Origin: Desulfomicrobium sp. UBA5193
Lineage (GTDB): Bacteria > Desulfobacterota > Desulfovibrionia > Desulfovibrionales > Desulfomicrobiaceae
Length of the DNA stretch: 64,000 nt
Assembly (NCBI GenBank): GCA_002412965.1
Contig: DHWB01000003.1
Span: 238,504 to 302,503, forward strand
Direction: 5' to 3'
Numbering within the stretch: the first letter of the stretch is position 1; the number at the start of each line of letters is the position of its first letter. Position numbers and translations under genes: made by a program. The notes under the pieces are model-generated. The model was not told the DNA's origin. It was given only the letters and a program-made list of their open reading frames with translations, and did no database searches. Below, piece after piece: positions 60,125 through 64,000 of this stretch.

Positions 60125-62034
60125 CCCATGTTCAACCTGAAGACTTCGCGCAGCACCCCGTGCAGGGCCGTGGTCACGCCGAAGGCCTCGCGCAGGGTCC
60201 GCTTTTCCAGGGAGGACAATTTGCCGGGGTCGAGGCGGTTGTCCGGGGCGATACCCTGCTCCATCTGTTCGAGCTGGTGCATGAGCCGCGAGTGCAGCAG
60301 GAATTCAAAGGCCTCCCGCGCTTCGTGGAACAGGTCGCGGGACAGGTGTCCTTCCTGATGCAGGAGCTCCAGGCGGCCCAGGGTGCTGGTTTCGCGGATG
60401 CCGTGATAGAGGGCCATGACCCGCGCGAAATCCATGAAAGGGAGCAGTCCACGGGTCTTTATGTCCAGGGTGTTTTTGTGCGCCCCGTCCTTTTCGACCA
60501 TGAAATTTTTGAAGAAGGTCAGCGGCGGCTTGGCGTTCAGGCAGTCCGCGGCCAGATAGCGCAGGAAGAGGTCCTTTCCGGCGCAGGCGTTGGTGACGTG
60601 CTGGCGCAGATTTTCGGCCAGGTCCTTGTGTCCGTACACGCCCCTGAAATCGAAGAATACGGAGCTGGCTAGCACGCGCTCGGGCTCGGGCGCGGCGGTC
60701 CAGGTGTTGATCCGCCCTTTCCAGGTGTCCAAGGTGCCCCGCCATTCTGGGTTGGAGGCCATCATGTCGCCCGGACAGCGCGGGAATCCGCACTTGATGA
60801 GATGTGTGACCATGCGCTCCGTGAACGCGGAAAAATACGTCTCCGCGGCACGCTCCAGAAAATCCACCGAGCAGTTCTCAATGACCAGCGCGTTGTCCTG
60901 ATCCGTGGCGAAGGTCTGCTCGCGGCGGCCTTCGCTGCCCATGAGCAGCAGGCAGAATTTGACGGGCGGCGGGCCCAGTTCGCGCAGCATGAGGTCAAGG
61001 AGCTTGGACATGATCTGATCGTTCAGGATGGCGATCATGCGTGTGATGTTGCCCGCCTTGGCGCCTTGCTGGACCAGGGTGCGGATAACCGGCGTGATGC
61101 TGTCGTGCAGGGGGTAGAGGCCCTCGATGGTCGTGCGCGAGGCGATCTCGCGGAACACGGACATGGGCGAGCGCCCCTGCAGGAGCATGATGTCGTGGGA
61201 GCTGATGATGCCTTGCAACTTGTTGTGGGATTTGACCACAAGGTGATGAATGTTCTTGGACATCATGGTCAGGAGGGCGTCGAAGCACACGGCCGATGCG
61301 TCGATGCTCTCCACCGGGGTGCTCATGATGGTTTCGGCCGGGGCTTGCAGGTCGAGGCCCAGAGCCATGGCCTTGCGCAGGTCCGTGTCGGTGACGATGC
61401 CGCAGATTTCCCCCGAGGGTTCGCGGAAAAGGAGCGATCCCGTGTTCTGGCGGATCATCTCCTTGGCTGCGGCCTGGATGCTCAGCCCAAAGGGCACGCT
61501 GACCGGTTCGCGAGTGACAAGCCCGCCCACGGGGTTGCTGAAAAGATGAAGGTTCGTGTCTTCGTGGGGGCTCACCGTCTTGCAGCGCATTTCCTCGAAG
61601 GCCTTGGACAGGAAGGTGTCGGCGAAGGATTTGAGGTAGAAGCGGGGGATGGCCGGGTACAGGTGCACCGCTTCAAAAAAACGGTCGCGCGGGATCTTGA
61701 TGAGGAAGGTGTCTTCCACTGTCTCGGCATCGAGGGCCGCCTTTTCGCCGTTGAACAGGGACAGAGCCCCGATGGATGCTCCGTCGGTGCGGATGTCCAC
61801 CAGCACTCCCTCGTCCTCGATGAAGAGGCGGACGGCCCCTTTCTGGATGAGCAGGAGCCCGTCCACCTCGCTTGTCCCCCGTCGCAGCAGGCGAGTGCCT
61901 GCCGGCAGAAAATCGACAAGGCAGCTTCGGGCGATGCGGGTCAGGCCCTGCCGGTCCAGTTCGCAAAAGGGTAGGGTGCCTTCGAGAAAGGTGATGATGC
62001 TGTCGTATCCCGCAGGCTGAATTCCCGCGTTCAT
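60121..62034 (-). CDS. cNMP-binding/CBS/DUF294 nucleotidyltransferase-like protein
   Basis: 637 residues in four parts: a cyclic-nucleotide-binding-like domain (about 20-140, LLLIQKGAVRLFIED), two CBS motifs (about 170-290), a DUF294 nucleotidyltransferase-like domain with MGSEGRREQTFATDQDN (about 364), and a helical DUF294 C-terminal domain. Such proteins usually sit beside an exonuclease and a DUF4212/acetate symporter, as here, and probably sense nucleotides to control them. It has no known enzymatic product. Confidence 0.9.
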   Translation of the reverse strand: MNAGIQPAGYDSIITFLEGTLPFCELDRQGLTRIARSCLVDFLPAGTRLLRRGTSEVDGLLLIQKGAVRLFIEDEGVLVDIRTDGASIGALSLFNGEKAALDAETVEDTFLIKIPRDRFFEAVHLYPAIPRFYLKSFADTFLSKAFEEMRCKTVSPHEDTNLHLFSNPVGGLVTREPVSVPFGLSIQAAAKEMIRQNTGSLLFREPSGEICGIVTDTDLRKAMALGLDLQAPAETIMSTPVESIDASAVCFDALLTMMSKNIHHLVVKSHNKLQGIISSHDIMLLQGRSPMSVFREIASRTTIEGLYPLHDSITPVIRTLVQQGAKAGNITRMIAILNDQIMSKLLDLMLRELGPPPVKFCLLLMGSEGRREQTFATDQDNALVIENCSVDFLERAAETYFSAFTERMVTHLIKCGFPRCPGDMMASNPEWRGTLDTWKGRINTWTAAPEPERVLASSVFFDFRGVYGHKDLAENLRQHVTNACAGKDLFLRYLAADCLNAKPPLTFFKNFMVEKDGAHKNTLDIKTRGLLPFMDFARVMALYHGIRETSTLGRLELLHQEGHLSRDLFHEAREAFEFLLHSRLMHQLEQMEQGIAPDNRLDPGKLSSLEKRTLREAFGVTTALHGVLREVFRLNMG

Positions 62035-62082
62035 GGCGTTGTCCTTGAAGAACGGGGCCAGTTGCCTGGCCCCGGTAATGGT

Positions 62083-63858
62083 TTAGTGATCCACCGCCGC
62101 GCCCGCTCCGCGAGGGATGCGCACGCTTTCGACCATTTCCTGCACGGCGGCCGGAGGAGCCTTGGTGATCAGGGAGACACCGAATGTCACCGCGAAGTTG
62201 AGGACCATGCCTACGGTGCCGATGCCCTCGGGGCTGATGCCGAAGAACCAGGGGGACACGCCCATGAACTTGGTCTGCACAATATAGAGCATGGTGAAGC
62301 CGATGCCGGTGATCATGCCGCAGATGGCTCCCTCCTTGGTCGCGCGCTTCCAGAAGATGCCGAGCACGATGATGGGGAAGAAGGACGACGAGGCGAGTCC
62401 GAAGGCCAGAGCCACCACCTGGGCCACGAAGCCCGGAGGGTTGATGCCGAAGTAGCCCGCGATGACCACGCCGACGCCGACCATGATCCGGCCGATGAGC
62501 AGGCGTTTTTTCTCCGAGGCTTCGCGGTTGATGATGCGATAATAAAGGTCATGCGAGATGGACGACGCGATGACCAGCAGCAGCCCGGCGGCCGTGGACA
62601 GGGCCGCGGCCAGTCCGCCCGCCGCGACCAGGGCGATGACCCAGGGCGGAAGCTGGGTGATCTCGGGCGTGGCCAGCACCATGATGTCGTTGTCTATGTA
62701 CAGTTCGTTGGTGTTGTCGACGGACTCGTTCTTGATCATCCGCTGGCCGTGCTGGCCGGTTTCCCCGCTGAAAATGGGCTTGCCCTTGAAGGCCGCGCCG
62801 GCACGGTAGGTGATTATGCCGTCGTTGTTCTTGTCCATCCAGGCCAGAAGCCCGGTTTTTTCCCAGTTCGCGAACCACGAGGGCACGGAGGAATAGGCCT
62901 GGTTGTTGAGCGCGTTGATCAGCGTGTAACGGGCAAAGGCGCCCAGGGCCGGGGCCGCCGTGTACAGGAGGGCGATGAAGATGAGGGCATAGAAAGCCGA
63001 GAGCCGCGCCGCGCGCACCGTGGGCACGGTGTAGAAGCGGATGATGACGTGGGGCAGGCCCGCCGTGCCGACCATGAGGCACATGGTGATGGCGAAGACA
63101 TCAAGCATGGGCTTGGTGCCGGGTCCGAAGGCCGTCGTGTATTCGGCGAAGCCCAGGTCCGTGCCGATCTGATTGAGGGTGCTCAGCAGGTATTTCCCCG
63201 CGTCGGGGCCGGCCAGGATGGTGTCGCCAAAACCCATCTGCGGAATGGGGTTGCCCGTCAGCTTCAAGGAGATGGCCACGGCCGGGATGATGAAGGCCGT
63301 GATCAACACGCAGTACTGGGCGACCTGGGTCCAGGTGATGCCTTTCATGCCGCCGATGGCTGAATAGAAAAAGACGAGGACCATGCCGATCATGACGCCG
63401 GTGTTGACGTCAACCTCCAGAAAGCGGCTGAAGACGATGCCCACGCCGCGCATCTGCCCAGCGACGTAGGTCAGGGAGATGAAGATTGCGCAGATGAGGG
63501 CCACTACCCGGGCGCCGGAGGAATAGTAGCGGTCGCCGACAAAATCCGGGACCGTGAACTTGCCGAACTTGCGCAGGTAAGGGGCCAAGAGCAGGGCCAG
63601 GAGCACGTAGCCGCCCGTCCAGCCCATGAGGTACATGCAGCCGGAATAGCCCATGAAGGAGATCATGCCGGCCATGGAGATGAACGAGGCCGCGCTCATC
63701 CAGTCTGCGGCCGTGGCCATGCCGTTGGCCAGGGGCGGGATTCCACCGCCGGCGACGTAAAAGCCTTTTGTATCCTTGACCCGCGCGCCCCAGGCGATGC
63801 CTATGTACAGGGCGAAGGTTGCGCCGACTATGAGATAGGTCCACATTTGCAGTGACAT
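62083..63858 (-). CDS. Sodium:solute symporter, acetate/cation-symporter-like (large subunit)
   Basis: 591 residues with about 13 membrane spans. SSS-family marks: GGIPPLANGMATAADWMSAASF, the RLSAFYALIFIALLY region, and LVAAGGLAAALSTAAGLLLV. A large loop (residues 330-395, with DKNDDGIITYRAG) lies in the middle, as in the VC_2705-type symporters. It likely takes up acetate or a similar carboxylate with sodium. The DUF4212 subunit is directly upstream in the operon. Confidence 0.9.
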   Translation of the reverse strand: MSLQMWTYLIVGATFALYIGIAWGARVKDTKGFYVAGGGIPPLANGMATAADWMSAASFISMAGMISFMGYSGCMYLMGWTGGYVLLALLLAPYLRKFGKFTVPDFVGDRYYSSGARVVALICAIFISLTYVAGQMRGVGIVFSRFLEVDVNTGVMIGMVLVFFYSAIGGMKGITWTQVAQYCVLITAFIIPAVAISLKLTGNPIPQMGFGDTILAGPDAGKYLLSTLNQIGTDLGFAEYTTAFGPGTKPMLDVFAITMCLMVGTAGLPHVIIRFYTVPTVRAARLSAFYALIFIALLYTAAPALGAFARYTLINALNNQAYSSVPSWFANWEKTGLLAWMDKNNDGIITYRAGAAFKGKPIFSGETGQHGQRMIKNESVDNTNELYIDNDIMVLATPEITQLPPWVIALVAAGGLAAALSTAAGLLLVIASSISHDLYYRIINREASEKKRLLIGRIMVGVGVVIAGYFGINPPGFVAQVVALAFGLASSSFFPIIVLGIFWKRATKEGAICGMITGIGFTMLYIVQTKFMGVSPWFFGISPEGIGTVGMVLNFAVTFGVSLITKAPPAAVQEMVESVRIPRGAGAAVDH

Positions 63859-63881
63859 ACGTCCTCCGATTGGTCAGTTTG

Positions 63882-64000
63882 CTATTCGTGCACGTCGAAT
63901 TTTTTATCCAGCCGGTCCATGAGCAGGAAATAGGCAAGGATGATGAGCACGAAAACGTAGATGGACCCTTGCTGGGCAAACCAGAAGCCTAGAGGGAAGC
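63882..64000 (-). CDS. DUF4212 protein, small symporter subunit (C-terminal part)
   Basis: Runs off the right end. The surviving 38 or so residues read GFWFAQQGSIYVFVLIILAYF then LMDRLDKKFDVHE, the typical second transmembrane segment and tail of DUF4212. It is 24 bases upstream of the sodium:solute symporter gene and forms one operon with it. Confidence 0.85.
   Translation of the reverse strand, partial: FPLGFWFAQQGSIYVFVLIILAYFLLMDRLDKKFDVHE

Noticed and set aside
60802..63363. Long + strand open frames opposite the CBS/DUF294 and symporter genes
   Set aside because: Antisense shadows of high-GC genes with no ribosome sites and no family match.

Overview
The window is about 60% G+C over most of its length and densely coded. 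It looks like the chromosome of a sulfate-reducing deltaproteobacterium (Desulfovibrionales, possibly Desulfomicrobium-like). The clues are SelA selenocysteine synthase, MucR-type regulators, two complete Liv-type branched-chain amino acid ABC transporters, NifS/NifU Fe-S assembly, a two-4Fe-4S-cluster protein, a DUF4212/sodium:solute symporter pair, and many small Desulfovibrionales-type hypothetical proteins. The genus is an inference from gene content; no 16S rRNA or other marker is present.

Layout. 1-3.8 kb: livK(partial)-livHMGF, overlapping genes on the + strand. 3.8-10.3 kb: an accessory, decaying stretch ending at a tRNA-Arg(TCT) gene. It holds ISL3 and IS3 transposase remnants, broken SRPBCC, PfpI, SRAP and resolvase genes, an excisionase-like HTH gene, a MucR regulator, and two apparently intact sugar genes (NodZ/GT23-like fucosyltransferase and an NDP-sugar epimerase). 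10.4-15.0 kb: folC-selA-hisC-cmk. 15.0-22.3 kb: mazG, cvpA, a large radical-SAM/DUF2344 protein, a second mucR, a lipoprotein, a YkgJ cysteine-cluster protein and a shikimate-kinase-like protein. 22.4-27.1 kb: a second complete liv operon on the - strand. 27.4-31.8 kb: gmhA-fmdB-hemC, cobT (convergent), DUF523 and PilZ proteins.

31.8-40.7 kb is a - strand block: nitroreductase-NUDIX-glnS-bpt-nifS-nifU-TIGR01777 epimerase, then an ATP-type phosphofructokinase with an anchored unknown protein. 40.8-46.0 kb is a + strand series of small metabolic and hypothetical genes (YdcZ/DUF606 transporter, DsrE-like, YjjX-type NTPase, DUF3124, glk, a repeat protein). 46.3-55.7 kb is a defence-type island. 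A vapBC toxin-antitoxin pair lies on +. On - there is a run in the order hsdR-hsdM-hsdS, then an AT-rich membrane protein plus DUF4868-like protein that I read as a Kiwa (KwaA-KwaB) module, then a DUF3800 protein with a small partner. The Kiwa-like genes and the last pair are translationally linked or tightly packed behind hsdS, so the whole run may be one co-transcribed multi-layer anti-phage locus. 55.9-64 kb returns to core-type genes: an Fe-S protein, a TauE/SafE permease, a GNAT enzyme, a DEDDh exonuclease, a cNMP/CBS/DUF294 protein, and a sodium:solute symporter with its DUF4212 small subunit (cut by the window end).

The most interesting stretch is 47.0-55.7 kb (Kiwa-like pair and DUF3800 pair appended to a type I restriction-modification operon). 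Second is the eroded island next to tRNA-Arg.
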